Below are positions 55,148-64,000 of a DNA stretch of 64,000 bases, piece after piece; within the stretch, counting starts at the first letter, position 1, and every line of letters starts with the position of its first letter. This stretch comes from Magnetospirillum sp. XM-1 (GTDB lineage: Bacteria > Pseudomonadota > Alphaproteobacteria > Rhodospirillales > Magnetospirillaceae): NCBI RefSeq assembly GCF_001511835.1, contig NZ_LN997848.1, positions 4,637,501 through 4,701,500 of the forward strand. The letters are read 5' to 3'. The position numbers and the translations under genes are program-made. The notes under the pieces were generated by a model that searched no databases, was not told where the DNA came from, and saw only the letters and a program-made list of their open reading frames with translations.

Positions 55148-55205
55148 GTGGCCTTAACCGGCTCCCTGGGCACCAGCCTAATCCGCGAGCACAGCCACCA
55201 CCACA

Positions 55206-55793
55206 TCAGCCCGCAGGTCGAAGATCCAGGCCACCACCACCACGCCCACCAGGCAGGTGGCGATACAAAGTGGCCGTCGAAACATTGAGGCGCCGGGCCA
55301 CCTCCTCAACAGTAATCACCGGGGAAGCCAACATGGCTCGCGCCGCCACCACATCCTGATCAGACAGGGAGCGAGGCCGACCACCAACTCTGCCTATCTT
55401 GCGGGCCGCCTCCAATCCGGCCTTGGTCCGCTCGATGATCAAACTTCTCTCGAACTCCCCGAGCGCCGCAAAAACGTGGAAGATCAATTTCCCCCCGGCG
55501 GTGGTGGTGTCGATCGCTTCGGTCAAAGACCGTAAACCGATCCCACGCCCGTCGAGCATATCGACAGTCTCGATCAACTGCCGGGTCGATCGAGCCAACC
55601 GATCCAGCTTCCACACCACCACCGTGTCGCCGTTGCGAGCGAAGTCCAAGGCGGCCTTCAACTCGGGGCGATCGGCGCGGGCGCCGGAGGCATGTTCGGA
55701 AAAAATCCGCTCACAACCGGCACCACCAAGGGCGTCGAGTTGCAGTTGCGGCGACTGGTCCTGGGTCGAAACTCTGGCGTAACCGACAAACAT
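55206..55793 (-). CDS. Serine recombinase (resolvase/invertase type)
   Basis: A 195-residue small serine recombinase. The catalytic Ser is in VGYARVSTQDQSPQLQLDAL. Further family motifs are ADRPELKAALDFARNGDTVV, KLDRLARSTRQLIE and FHVFAALGEFERSLIIERT. The C-terminal HTH is EEVARRLNVSTATLYRHLPG. GAAGGAGGGGGG precedes ATG 55793. It could resolve or invert DNA of the element; the neighbouring repeat array lies beyond its 3' end rather than upstream of its promoter. Confidence 0.92.
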   Translation of the reverse strand: MFVGYARVSTQDQSPQLQLDALGGAGCERIFSEHASGARADRPELKAALDFARNGDTVVVWKLDRLARSTRQLIETVDMLDGRGIGLRSLTEAIDTTTAGGKLIFHVFAALGEFERSLIIERTKAGLEAARKIGRVGGRPRSLSDQDVVAARAMLASPVITVEEVARRLNVSTATLYRHLPGGRGGGGLDLRPAG

Positions 55794-56009
55794 CCCCCCC
55801 TCCTTCTCAATACTCATTCAATTACCGACGAATTGAGATGCATGTTTTGAGAGACAGTTTTGATATAATAACACCTCCGTTAATCACGCAAAAGACCACG
55901 ACACAAATATTTTCTCACAAACGAACGTTTTTGCGATGCCGCTGTTCTGCGGCATTCGTCAGTGGCGTCAATAGATAAATACCTGCACACACAGCCAAGG
56001 AGGAATGTG

Positions 56010-56342
56010 ATGCGGGATTTACGAAGCCTTTACAACGAATGCCGCGACCTGGGGGTTGTCTCTGACCAGAGGTCGTTTAGCCGACTATTTAGCCGACAGG
56101 CGTCATGGTGCAGCTCGACTCTGTCCAGGGGTCGTCAGCCTACGCCCGCAGCCCTGGTCACATTCATGTTGCAGCTGGAAAAGATAGCCAAGGCGACCGA
56201 GGAGGAAATTGTAGCGACCATGGACCAGGAGGAAATCGATGCCCTCCGAGGTGGGCTCGACGAGATCACCAGAATGCGATCGGAAATCTGGATCGAGATC
56301 CAGGAACAATCAAAATCCGATGGCCTTGGCCACTCGGATTGA
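56010..56342 (+). CDS. Small hypothetical protein with DUF6626-like HTH region
   Basis: A 110-residue protein with AAGGAGGAATGTG before ATG 56010. The N-terminal half (YNECRDLGVVSDQRSFSRLF, then GRQPTPAALVTFMLQLEKIA) resembles small HTH-like plasmid proteins; the family link is weak. The rest is acidic and helical. Confidence 0.55.
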   Translation: MRDLRSLYNECRDLGVVSDQRSFSRLFSRQASWCSSTLSRGRQPTPAALVTFMLQLEKIAKATEEEIVATMDQEEIDALRGGLDEITRMRSEIWIEIQEQSKSDGLGHSD

Positions 56343-56493
56343 CGCCGAGCTATGGCTGCTCGAACATGGACCCATGACGATCTTGCGACCCAGGCCATCC
56401 CGCATTCAGCAGCAGCGCGCCCGCCGAAATCGGCTGGCACTGATGGTTCTGTTCGTGGGAATCGCCTTCGTGATCGCCGTTGTGAAAATGTGA
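56320..56493 (+). CDS. Small single-pass membrane protein
   Basis: A 57-residue protein overlapping the previous gene by 23 bp. It has a basic stretch (RPSRIQQQRARRNRL) followed by one membrane segment (ALMVLFVGIAFVIAVV). Function unknown. Confidence 0.45.
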   Translation: MALATRIDAELWLLEHGPMTILRPRPSRIQQQRARRNRLALMVLFVGIAFVIAVVKM

Positions 56494-56497
56494 CCAA

Positions 56498-57244
56498 TCA
56501 GGCCGCCTTCAGATTGGGCTCCGAATCGGTTAGCTCCCCCTGCCACCATTCGGCCGACCCGAGGACAATCCCCAACCCAGCCAGACGTCGGGCTTCAGCC
56601 CGAATGATGTCGAGAACCAGCGGCGGCATCTTGGTGCGGCCCGCCAACCATCCATAAACCGTTCCCTTTGATCGCGGCAAGCCTCGATGGTTCAACAGAT
56701 TCCACAGAGAAGCTTTCCAACCGGAACAGATCTTCATACATCCCCGCAATTCCCGTTTGACGGCAGCCGTGTTGACGCCGTCTTCGCTTCTATAGGCCTC
56801 CAACTCTGCCCTTTCATTGGCGTCCATGGCGGAGCCCATTGGCGTCGGCCGCTTTGCAGATAGGCTATCGACTTCGCTCCGCAACCCAGTGATTTCGGCC
56901 TTTTGCTTGACCATCTCGGCCTGCTGCTTGGCGATCTGACGATCCGTGGCTGCCGCCGCCGCCTTGAGGTCTTTAACCTCATCTCGGAGGCAGGCGATCT
57001 CCTCGAGATACGCCTCTATATCCGCCAGGTACCCGTCGATCTCCTGGTCCTTCATATTCATCATGCTGGCGACAAAATCGTCTTCGTCGCCATAGACGTT
57101 CAGGTGGACGTCGTCCGGATGCACGTTATTCCGCTGAAAGTGTTCAACCAATTTACGTGATGCTTCGGCATGTTCATATTCATTGGCGGAAAACATCAGT
57201 CCGAAGATCTTTTCTGATGTCTCTTTCTTGGTGCTCTTGGCCAT
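56498..57244 (-). CDS. Hypothetical coiled-coil protein
   Basis: A 248-residue protein. Residues about 70-130 form a coiled coil (IEAYLEEIACLRDEVKDLKA, then AEMVKQKAEITGLRSEV). A C-terminal domain contains NHRGLPRSKGTVYGWLAGRT, which looks like a DNA-binding helix. ATG 57244 begins MAKSTKKETSEKIFG. Possibly a plasmid-type regulator or partition accessory; not recognised. Confidence 0.6.
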   Translation of the reverse strand: MAKSTKKETSEKIFGLMFSANEYEHAEASRKLVEHFQRNNVHPDDVHLNVYGDEDDFVASMMNMKDQEIDGYLADIEAYLEEIACLRDEVKDLKAAAAATDRQIAKQQAEMVKQKAEITGLRSEVDSLSAKRPTPMGSAMDANERAELEAYRSEDGVNTAAVKRELRGCMKICSGWKASLWNLLNHRGLPRSKGTVYGWLAGRTKMPPLVLDIIRAEARRLAGLGIVLGSAEWWQGELTDSEPNLKAA

Positions 57245-57575
57245 AGCCGTATCCCGATCCAGATTTTGAAGCCTGTATCGGTGATAACGCCGCCACCACA
57301 AACGCGTCAATTTTCCAAAATCACAGTAATTGTAGTAACAATCTTCGGTTATCAAAGATTAGTATGGGTAAGAAACATGTTGTTTCTGTGGTTGATGGGG
57401 GGCATGATGCGATAATTCCATAATGCATATCTCCATTCCTGGTCGCACTCTGGGAGTGATATACATGACTGCGGTGGATAATACGTGATCTTTGGCACAT
57501 ACATCTCTGAGCAGCATCGACAACAACTAGAAATAACCCGCCTGGGTCTTTCCAGCCGGGCTGGCGATATGCCAT
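57245..57575. other. 331-bp region without a supported gene
   Basis: No coding frame is convincing. A small dyad, AGAAACA-TGT-TGTTTCT (57371-57387), lies about 130 bp upstream of the coiled-coil gene start and could be an operator. Confidence 0.35.
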
Positions 57576-57803
57576 CTACCGCTCGACAACCCTGATTCCG
57601 ACGGAAAGTTGCGAATCGGCCAGCTTCTGCTCCGTTTGGTCGATCAATCGTTCGACCCGCGCCAGGCACTGGCGCATCGCGTCAAATGCCTTGTTGACGT
57701 CGTACATCAAAGTTGGGTGCTGATCATTGGCATTGCCAACATCTATACCCTCCGAAGGAGGGATGAAGTCATCATAAGAACCATCAAAGTCATTAAGTCT
57801 CAT
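57576..57803 (-). CDS. Small hypothetical protein
   Basis: A 75-residue acidic protein with GCAGGAG six bases before ATG 57803. It has a helical part (FDAMRQCLARVERLIDQTEQ). Divergent from the next gene, sharing a 38-bp promoter region. Not recognised. Confidence 0.55.
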   Translation of the reverse strand: MRLNDFDGSYDDFIPPSEGIDVGNANDQHPTLMYDVNKAFDAMRQCLARVERLIDQTEQKLADSQLSVGIRVVER

Positions 57804-57827
57804 TGTGTCTCCTGCGTTTATGTTTTG

Positions 57828-57834
57828 TATAAAT
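57828..57834 (+). promoter_or_regulatory. Promoter -10 element of a possibly leaderless gene
   Basis: TATAAAT ends 7 bases before ATG 57842, and no ribosome binding site is present between them. A transcript starting at or next to the A of ATG would be leaderless. Confidence 0.4.
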
Positions 57835-57841
57835 ATTTATC

Positions 57842-58243
57842 ATGAGAGCAAAAGATTTACATCCACACACATATGGAGCGTTCGTCATCTATTTCCACGC
57901 CTCCGGATGCGTCAAAAAGATCGACGGTCCGGACACGGATCCAATCATTACCGTCGGCGGAAAGAAGATTGAGGACGCAGTGTTTCAGTTGACCGGCGAC
58001 GGTGACGGGAAGTTCCAGGGAGTAAAGTTCCGCGGAAGCGCGGTTATCTATCTCCCGCTTCGCGACGGCTTCGGGCCAGTCTGCGCGAAATTCATCAATT
58101 CAGAAATCGTCGTCCAGGCGGGCCATCTGCTTGGCCGCCTACGCCAACGGAACGTCGAGATTAAACGGGTGGTGATGGTGGATCCGATCTCCGGTCGGAC
58201 GGCCATAGGGGATTTCACGGTTCCAACTTCAACAGCCTATTGA
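57842..58243 (+). CDS. Hypothetical protein
   Basis: A 133-residue soluble beta-rich protein (GAFVIYFHASGCVKKIDGPD, later AVIYLPLRDGFGPVCAKFIN). No family recognised. It lacks a Shine-Dalgarno sequence, see the promoter entry. Bases 58244-58385 after it hold no gene. Confidence 0.6.
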   Translation: MRAKDLHPHTYGAFVIYFHASGCVKKIDGPDTDPIITVGGKKIEDAVFQLTGDGDGKFQGVKFRGSAVIYLPLRDGFGPVCAKFINSEIVVQAGHLLGRLRQRNVEIKRVVMVDPISGRTAIGDFTVPTSTAY

Positions 58244-58385
58244 CGGGCCAATTGAAATTGGTATCCAGTCTGGTCACCCGCTCCACGTTTTAGTCAGCAC
58301 TTTTTTACTATATTTTGTTGTGGGTGCGTATTTTTGGGTTCCAAAGAGGAGGTTTAGGCCATTTTGGAATCCAGAGATCGGCCCC

Positions 58386-58805
58386 TTATCCTGAGAGTTT
58401 GATCTGGCCCTTCATTTTTAGATCGACCTTCAAGATATGATCAACCAACCAGCGACGAAGAAATTCGGTCATCTTGTCGGTAGCCACCTTGCCGGGCCCC
58501 AGCTTTCCTTCGCCAAATCTCACGATGAAGTCATTGAGGCTGTCCAGCAGCAAGACGTGCTGAATTCGATTTTCTGCCATCCCGGCATATTGAGCCTTAC
58601 CCTGCATTTTCTCTTCGCGGGCAAAGTGATCTCGGGCGTATTGCTGCAATCGCCGCAAGGTCGAGCGCATATTCTCATCCGGCACTTGCCCACCGCCTCG
58701 TTGGGCTGAATTCTCAAAATCGTTAATAATATCGATCAGTCGGCGGTGGTCGTTGTCCACCTCCTCTATGCCAACACTCATCTGCTCTCGCCATGTGATC
58801 GGCAT
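58386..58805 (-). CDS. Bacteriohemerythrin-like protein
   Basis: A 139-residue four-helix protein. Iron-ligand motifs are the His in VDNDHRRL, DHFAREEKM (HxxxE) and DHILKVD (H-x4-D). The HxxxH pair of the third helix reads NRIQH: the first His is replaced by Asn. It may therefore bind the di-iron site with altered oxygen affinity or not at all. The gene is in a cluster with a hemerythrin-containing chemoreceptor. ATG 58805 is preceded by TTGAGG. Confidence 0.85.
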   Translation of the reverse strand: MPITWREQMSVGIEEVDNDHRRLIDIINDFENSAQRGGGQVPDENMRSTLRRLQQYARDHFAREEKMQGKAQYAGMAENRIQHVLLLDSLNDFIVRFGEGKLGPGKVATDKMTEFLRRWLVDHILKVDLKMKGQIKLSG

Positions 58806-58828
58806 GGTAACAACCTCAAGCTAAAAGA

Positions 58829-59171
58829 GATCAAGCTGGATCAGGCTTGGCTGTCTTTAGCCGGCCTGATTATTGGTCGGCCGGATCAGAAGAGCTCGAC
58901 CGGGCGCGACAACCGGATGTTTGTCGAAGGTGCGCTGTGGATCGTGCGGACTGGGTCGCCCTGGCGGGATTTGCCCGAAGCCTTTGGCGAGTGGAACAGC
59001 GTTTTCTGACGCTTCAGCCGATGGAGCCAGAAACGGGTCTGGTGGCGGATATTCGAGGCCATGTCTGACGATCCCGACTTCGAATACGCCGCCACTGGCC
59101 CTCAATTCACCATGCCCGTCGATACAACTCAATCTGACGTCCGTTGCCACCATCTGCACCATTTGGCGTGA
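58829..59171 (+). pseudogene. IS5-family transposase fragment with an in-frame stop
   Basis: The frame reads GRDNRMFVEGALWIVRTGSP, then WRDLPEAFGEWNSVF, stop (TGA at 59007), and continues in the same frame RFSRWSQKRVWWRIFEAMSD, DPDFEY. This is the N-terminus of an IS5-type transposase. A single CGA to TGA change explains the stop. After DFEY the sequence no longer resembles a transposase, and no inverted repeats are seen, so only a 5' relic remains. Confidence 0.8.
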
Positions 59172-59459
59172 TTAGGCCGCAAGGAGAAAGGGGCCACTTG
59201 CCCCCCGAAGCGCCAGAGTCGTTCCGAGTGCGTCGCGGGCCAGGCACAGCATGCCCAGCCCAACGCAATCCACCGTTGATACCTTGCTGACATCGAAGAC
59301 AACACGGTCGGAAGCGATCTGCCGCAGGTCATCGATCAGCCCTGACATCAGATTCCAGGCGGTATAGTCCAGTCTCCCGTCCAGGGCGACGATCAACGAG
59401 CAATCGGCGTGCCTCATCGAAACCCTCATAGAATTAACCCCTATCAAAGGACGAGCCAT
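59172..59459 (-). CDS. STAS-domain protein
   Basis: A 95-residue anti-sigma-factor-antagonist-like protein. ALDGRLDYTAW opens the STAS fold; the phospho-acceptor position is in VFDVSKVSTVDCVGLGML, where Ser/Thr residues are present. The C-terminus abuts the transposase relic and may be slightly altered. It is 37 bp after the chemoreceptor stop and probably in the same operon. Partner switch kinase is not in the window. Confidence 0.75.
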   Translation of the reverse strand: MARPLIGVNSMRVSMRHADCSLIVALDGRLDYTAWNLMSGLIDDLRQIASDRVVFDVSKVSTVDCVGLGMLCLARDALGTTLALRGASGPFLLAA

Positions 59460-59496
59460 GGCGGAAACGTCCTGCCATGGCTCAATTGCCAGATCA

Positions 59497-61932
59497 TCAG
59501 GCGGCGCGGATTTCCGACAGGAACCCTTCCACCTCGGCCCGGATCATCTCGGAACGCTGGGACACGTCACCGGCAGCCTGGAGAACCTGGGTGGCGGCAG
59601 CACCCGTCTGATTGGCGCCTTCCGAGACGGTGACGATGTTGTCATTGACGTCATCCACCGCCTTAGCCGCCTGCTGGACGTTGCGACTGATTTCCGAGGT
59701 CGCGGCGCTTTGCTGCTCGACCGCGCTGGCGATGGCGGTGGAGATGCCATTGATGTCGCGTATGGTGCCGCCGATATGGCGGATGGCCTCAACCGATTCC
59801 CGCGTGGCTTCCTGGATCGCCTTGATCTGGTCGCCGATTTCGCTAGTGGCCTTGGCGGTCTGGGTGGCCAGATGCTTGACTTCGTTGGCGACGACGGCGA
59901 AGCCCTTGCCTGCCTCGCCCGCCCTTGCCGCCTCGATGGTAGCGTTGAGCGCCAGAAGATTGGTCTGGCTGGCGATATCGTTGATCAGGTTGACGATCTC
60001 GCCGATCTTCTGGGCGGCTTCGGCCAAGCCGGCAACGGTCATATCGGTTTTATCGGCCTCGCTCACCGCGTCAGCCGACATGTGGGCGGAGTGGCTAACC
60101 TGACGAGTGATCTCGCCCACCGACGCCGCCAGTTCCTCAACGGCAGCCGCCACAGTCTGGATGTTGGCACTGGTCTGCTCGGAAGCTGCGGCCACGGTGG
60201 AGGACCGCTCAGTGGTATCGCCGGCCACGCGGGTCATTTCGTGGGCGGTGGCCACCAATTCGGTCGAAGATGAAGCCAGTACCCCGACGAACTGGGATAC
60301 CTTCTGATCAAAATTCCTTGTCAGGTCCTCACGGCGGCGGATGCGGGTTTCGTTGAAGGCCCGCTCCAGTGCCTGTTCAGCCTGCATGGAATCATTGGTA
60401 AGCAGGGCCGAGCGGAACGCCATGACAGTCCGCGCCATATCGCCGATCTCATCCTTGCGGTCGGTCCCCAGGACCAGGGTATCCTTCTCCCCGTCGCCGA
60501 TGCGGCGGATTGTCTCGGCCAGGGAGAGGAAGGGGTTTACGACGCTACGCACGATCACGGCGGTGAGCAGTAGCGCCAGGATAATCAAAATCCCCATTAA
60601 GGTGGAGATGGCGACCAGGGCCCGCTTGGCGGCATCACCGATCTGATCGGCCGCGCCCTTCAGGTCACCTGCAGCTTCGTCTTCCAATGCCTTCAGCGCG
60701 TCAAGGCGCTTGGACGCCGCGATGAACCACTTCTTGGGATCAACCACACCGGCCGGCAGTTCTAGCCGGGCGGTGGTGCGAATATCCTCGAATTCCTTCA
60801 TGGCGGGTCCTTCGATCACGTCACGGAACGCCTTCTGACGATCCGGAGAGGTGAAGGAAAGGTAGGTGTTGAAATAGGCTCTCTCCTGGGCGGCCCGCTG
60901 GATGAAGCGGACATAGCGCCAGTCAGAGAAGCTCTCGGCGAAACCGGCGGCCCCGACGGCCCTCTCCTGTCCGGCCCGCTCCTTACCCTGGGCTAGGCTG
61001 AGATAGGCGGTCAGGCGGTTGGTGACCCGCGCGCTGTCAAGGCCGAGGGCGATCTCGCCTAGGCCGTTCAATTGCTTGACAATAATGGATGTGTAGCCGT
61101 CCACGATTTCCGGCGTGGTCATGGAATGGTTGCCGGCGGCGGCACGCAGACGCTCTATATCGGCCATTCCGGCGGCTGTGGCAACTCCCATGGGAGACGC
61201 GGAGATCATCTGGCGTTGACGATCGACCTTGTCACGCTGGGCGGGAAGTTCAGCCCTGGCCGCGTTGTCGCCCGAAAGAGTCAGGGCCGTAATGCCGCGT
61301 TCGCTCTGGATGTCGTGGATCAGATTGCCGACATTGATAGCGTGCGCCGCCAGCGCCTGAACCTTCTCCATCTCTTTCAAGAGACCATATTTTTCGCTGA
61401 TCAGAAGACCAGTAACGGCGATGGCCAGCACGGTGGGGATCAGGGCGGCGGTCAGGATACGGGTCCGTACCTTGAACCGGGCAAGAAACAGGTCCAGCCG
61501 CGCGACAAATCCGAGTTTTGTCTGTGACTTGGCCAGTCCGCCAGTATGGTAGGCTCCCTTGAGCTGGAGATCCTGGCCAACCACATGGTCGAAGAACCAG
61601 CGGGCCAGGAAAGCCACCACCGCCTCGACCACCGGACCGGATGTGTCCTTTCGCACCCGTTCGGTCAGTTGGGCGATACGCTCCTTGACCTTGCGGTGTT
61701 CCTGGGCGTGCTCCTCCAGGCCGGCGAAGTGGATCTTGCGCATCGCCGCTTCCTCGCGGGCGCAATGCTGGTCAAAGTAGTGGCCCAACTGGCCCATGGT
61801 CTCGGGAACCTCAGTCAGCCGACCATCGGCTAAGGCTCCTTCCAGTCCATTGATCATGTCGGCGAGCTTGCGGTGATCGCTGTCCACGAAATCGACGCCT
61901 GTTTCGTAGATGGCTTTCCACTGGATCAGCAT
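59497..61932 (-). CDS. Chemoreceptor with N-terminal hemerythrin and NIT-type sensor domains
   Basis: An 811-residue protein. Residues 1-130 are a complete hemerythrin domain ([41 protein letters not shown]) facing the cytoplasm. A membrane segment near 155-175 leads to a NIT-like periplasmic helical domain ([20 protein letters not shown]). A second membrane segment near 445-470, HAMP and the chemoreceptor hairpin ([20 protein letters not shown]) follow. It should combine an oxygen or diiron signal inside with a second cue outside. ATG 61932 has GGAGGTTCCC. Confidence 0.9.
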   Translation of the reverse strand: MLIQWKAIYETGVDFVDSDHRKLADMINGLEGALADGRLTEVPETMGQLGHYFDQHCAREEAAMRKIHFAGLEEHAQEHRKVKERIAQLTERVRKDTSGPVVEAVVAFLARWFFDHVVGQDLQLKGAYHTGGLAKSQTKLGFVARLDLFLARFKVRTRILTAALIPTVLAIAVTGLLISEKYGLLKEMEKVQALAAHAINVGNLIHDIQSERGITALTLSGDNAARAELPAQRDKVDRQRQMISASPMGVATAAGMADIERLRAAAGNHSMTTPEIVDGYTSIIVKQLNGLGEIALGLDSARVTNRLTAYLSLAQGKERAGQERAVGAAGFAESFSDWRYVRFIQRAAQERAYFNTYLSFTSPDRQKAFRDVIEGPAMKEFEDIRTTARLELPAGVVDPKKWFIAASKRLDALKALEDEAAGDLKGAADQIGDAAKRALVAISTLMGILIILALLLTAVIVRSVVNPFLSLAETIRRIGDGEKDTLVLGTDRKDEIGDMARTVMAFRSALLTNDSMQAEQALERAFNETRIRRREDLTRNFDQKVSQFVGVLASSSTELVATAHEMTRVAGDTTERSSTVAAASEQTSANIQTVAAAVEELAASVGEITRQVSHSAHMSADAVSEADKTDMTVAGLAEAAQKIGEIVNLINDIASQTNLLALNATIEAARAGEAGKGFAVVANEVKHLATQTAKATSEIGDQIKAIQEATRESVEAIRHIGGTIRDINGISTAIASAVEQQSAATSEISRNVQQAAKAVDDVNDNIVTVSEGANQTGAAATQVLQAAGDVSQRSEMIRAEVEGFLSEIRAA

Positions 61933-62087
61933 GGGAACCTCCGGGAAAACGTGAAGATCGTCCTCCCCACACCATACCGACGATATGTTTGGGTAATATT
62001 TGCTATCCATGCCTAAGCCTAACATTCCCCTAACAATGGTCTGTTCTAATGCGAACGGATAGGGTGCGCCGGGCTCAGGAGGATGTG

Positions 62088-63059
62088 ATGGGAGCTGTGA
62101 AAATCCCTGCGACCGATGATATCGGCCCGTCGTTGAGGTCCACCGTTCTCGTCGCGGGCAGCCCGCTTGCAGCCGAAGTCATCCGGGGGCACGGACTGAC
62201 GGTCATCGAGGTGTCCACCGTGCAGGAGGCCATGGCCGCCCTGTGGGCCGACCCCATCATCACCGCTGTTATTTCCGCCAGATCCTTGCCGGGAGGAGGC
62301 GGTGAACGTCTGGCCGCCATGGCCACCGCCGCCTTGGGAAGAAAAATAGACGTGGTTGTAATGCCCTCCGCCGGTTCCGCCCATGAAGACCCGTCGGGCA
62401 CCTTGGCGTCGCTTCTGCCAAGAATGTCGATGACCAGACAACCTCCACCCTCCACGGAGTTGGACAGTCTGTTCGAGTGTCTGGCTGTAGCTGCCGAACA
62501 CAAGGACAACGAAACAGGTCAGCATAATCGGCGACTGGGGCGCTATGCCGGCTTGCTTGCCCGGACCATAGGGTGGTCGCATCAACGTTGCCGTATCATT
62601 GAACTGGCGGCGTCACTGCACGACATTGGAAAAATCGGTATTCCGGACAGCATCCTATTTAAGCCGTCCCCCCTGACGATCGAGGAACGAGCCCAGATGG
62701 AACACCACACCATTGCCGGGCATCAGATTCTATCGGCGGCCACATCGCCGGTCCTTGCCTGTGCAGCGAATATTGCCCGCCATCATCATGAGCGCTGGAG
62801 CGGTGGCGGCTATCCCTTCGGACTGCACGGCGCCGCCATTCCGCTGGAGGCCCGGATCGTCAGTCTCTGCGATGTCTATGACGCACTTCGTTCGGAACGC
62901 CCCTATAAAGCCGGCCTCTCACACCAAGACGCGGCAAGAGTTCTGCTGGAAGGGGACGAGCGGACATCGCCAGATCACTTCGACCCCCATGTATTGGCGG
63001 CATTCCGACAGATACAGAAGAAATTTGACGACACATTCACCCTTCTGACAGGAGAGTGA
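62088..63059 (+). CDS. HD-GYP domain c-di-GMP phosphodiesterase
   Basis: A 323-residue protein. The N-terminal about 115 residues are receiver-like but degenerate, with no phospho-acceptor Asp in the usual place. The HD-GYP domain has [16 protein letters not shown] and [17 protein letters not shown], with all metal ligands visible. It should degrade c-di-GMP. CAGGAGGATGTG precedes ATG 62088; an upstream ATG at 62049 lacks support. Divergent from the hemerythrin chemoreceptor. Confidence 0.88.
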   Translation: MGAVKIPATDDIGPSLRSTVLVAGSPLAAEVIRGHGLTVIEVSTVQEAMAALWADPIITAVISARSLPGGGGERLAAMATAALGRKIDVVVMPSAGSAHEDPSGTLASLLPRMSMTRQPPPSTELDSLFECLAVAAEHKDNETGQHNRRLGRYAGLLARTIGWSHQRCRIIELAASLHDIGKIGIPDSILFKPSPLTIEERAQMEHHTIAGHQILSAATSPVLACAANIARHHHERWSGGGYPFGLHGAAIPLEARIVSLCDVYDALRSERPYKAGLSHQDAARVLLEGDERTSPDHFDPHVLAAFRQIQKKFDDTFTLLTGE

Positions 63060-63062
63060 GCC

Positions 63063-64000
63063 ATGCATCTTCCCCCCCGACCGGAACAGCGCGTCGGCGA
63101 AGGTCGCCGTCGATGGGCGGTTTACAGCCTTATTCCGATGGCGGTTCTGGTATGGAGCATTATCGGGGCGGTGCTTCTCTGGTCTCAGGAAAGAGATGCC
63201 GAGCGCCTGCGCGAGAAGAAGGCATTCTCCCATCAGTCGGAACGAATTCAATCAATGATTGAGGTGCAGATCAAGCGTGTTGAAGATCTTTTACGTGCAG
63301 CAATGGCAGAATTCAGCGCCCCACAGGGAATATCGAGAATACGCTGGGAGCATTTCGTAAAAAAAATAGAAGTTGATAGGAATTATACCGGCATCATTGG
63401 CATAGGATATGTTGCCTACGTAAGACGAGGAGAGTTATCACTGTTTATGGAAGAGCGGAGAATGGAAAGCCATGACTTCAATGTATATCCTTCTGATGAC
63501 ATAGAAGATCATATGATAAATACATATCTTGAGCCATCAGCTCCCCTGGCCAAAGCTATCGGCTACGACGTGGGCAGTGAACCGGCTCGGCGACAGACCT
63601 TGGAGCGGGCCCGCGATGAAGGGCGGCTGGCCATAAGTCCCAAGCTTGATCTGCTCACCGCCGGAAACGTTCTCCTATACCTTCCCATATACCGGCACGA
63701 TGCATCCGTCCACACGGTAGAGGCGCGTCGTGCCGCCATACAGGGATGGGCTGTGGCATCCTTGGTGGTTGCCGATCTGCTGGCCGGCATCGTCAGATCA
63801 AATGAAAATCTTGATGTGGAACTGTTCGATGGCGAACCGTCATTGAACACATTACTGCTGGATTCTGATCAGAACCCAGCGGGGATCTCAGCGATAGCCC
63901 AGTATCCTGACGCCATTTGGTCAAACTTGCGAGTTGGAGGGCAAACATGGCGCCTCTACATCGCCAATACGACGCCATCCCGACCTGTATTTGGGCGCTC
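63063..64000 (+). CDS. CHASE-domain sensor protein, 3' end outside the window
   Basis: The frame is open from ATG 63063 to the window end (about 312 codons) and begins 3 bp after the HD-GYP stop. A membrane segment lies at about 20-42. A CHASE-type extracellular domain follows (IIGIGYVAYVRR, LAKAIGYDVGSEPARRQTLE, RARDEGRLAISPKL). The output domain, likely a GGDEF or histidine kinase, is not visible. Codons become AT-richer around 63340-63520. Confidence 0.85.
   Translation, partial: MHLPPRPEQRVGEGRRRWAVYSLIPMAVLVWSIIGAVLLWSQERDAERLREKKAFSHQSERIQSMIEVQIKRVEDLLRAAMAEFSAPQGISRIRWEHFVKKIEVDRNYTGIIGIGYVAYVRRGELSLFMEERRMESHDFNVYPSDDIEDHMINTYLEPSAPLAKAIGYDVGSEPARRQTLERARDEGRLAISPKLDLLTAGNVLLYLPIYRHDASVHTVEARRAAIQGWAVASLVVADLLAGIVRSNENLDVELFDGEPSLNTLLLDSDQNPAGISAIAQYPDAIWSNLRVGGQTWRLYIANTTPSRPVFGR

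Overview
The window reads as a chromosomal segment of a high-GC alphaproteobacterium. The likely source is the Rhodospirillales, most like Magnetospirillum/Paramagnetospirillum. This is an inference from base composition, the dctSR/dctPQM layout, the MucR regulator and the very dense chemotaxis, hemerythrin and c-di-GMP gene content; no species-specific marker such as a mam gene is present.

Layout. 1-3.5 kb: core genes (M23 peptidase cut by the window edge, proteasome-type protease, EAL-like protein). 3.5-15.95 kb: an integrated genomic island bounded by a 43-bp direct repeat. One copy is the 3' part of tRNA-Pro(UGG), and a tyrosine integrase lies beside it. The island carries the main discovery: a complete diversity-generating retroelement (DGR). 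It has two tandem variable genes (8818-9369, 9427-9972), an Avd-type accessory gene (10032-10385), an adenine-rich template repeat (10582-10668) and a reverse transcriptase (10670-11797). All 26 aligned differences between the template and the two variable regions fall on template adenines. The template is exactly one AAC shorter than both variable regions. Each variable gene is followed by the same 8-bp-stem, 4-nt-loop hairpin. A C5 cytosine methyltransferase with an unusual seven-copy internal repeat is translationally joined upstream. Small zinc-ribbon, Lar-like, ASCH and PAPS-reductase-like genes follow downstream. No phage structural genes are seen.

16-42.7 kb: ordinary chromosome. It holds DUF192, a FixJ-like regulator, divergent dctSR and dctPQM (C4-dicarboxylate-type TRAP transport), a TAXI-TRAP operon, ChaN-like protein, guaA, an MlaC-like protein, a YbaK/ProX deacylase, a heme-c GGDEF/EAL protein preceded by a perfect FNR-type box, a PilZ-tailed chemoreceptor, prmA, a UvrD-family helicase, a CoA transferase, lipB and tRNA-Leu(GAG).

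42.8-58.3 kb: a second accessory region, AT-richer, beginning just downstream of tRNA-Leu. It contains an AlpA-like regulator, several orphan genes, MucR, a phosphorelay operon (CheY-like protein, REC-kinase, NIT-type hybrid kinase with Hpt), a chemoreceptor, a serine recombinase, and beside it an array of eight TTACTTAGT-type repeats that looks like a recombination, replication or partition site. 58.4-64 kb: an oxygen/c-di-GMP signalling cluster (bacteriohemerythrin, hemerythrin-NIT chemoreceptor, STAS protein, HD-GYP phosphodiesterase, CHASE sensor cut by the window end) with an inactivated IS5-type transposase fragment.
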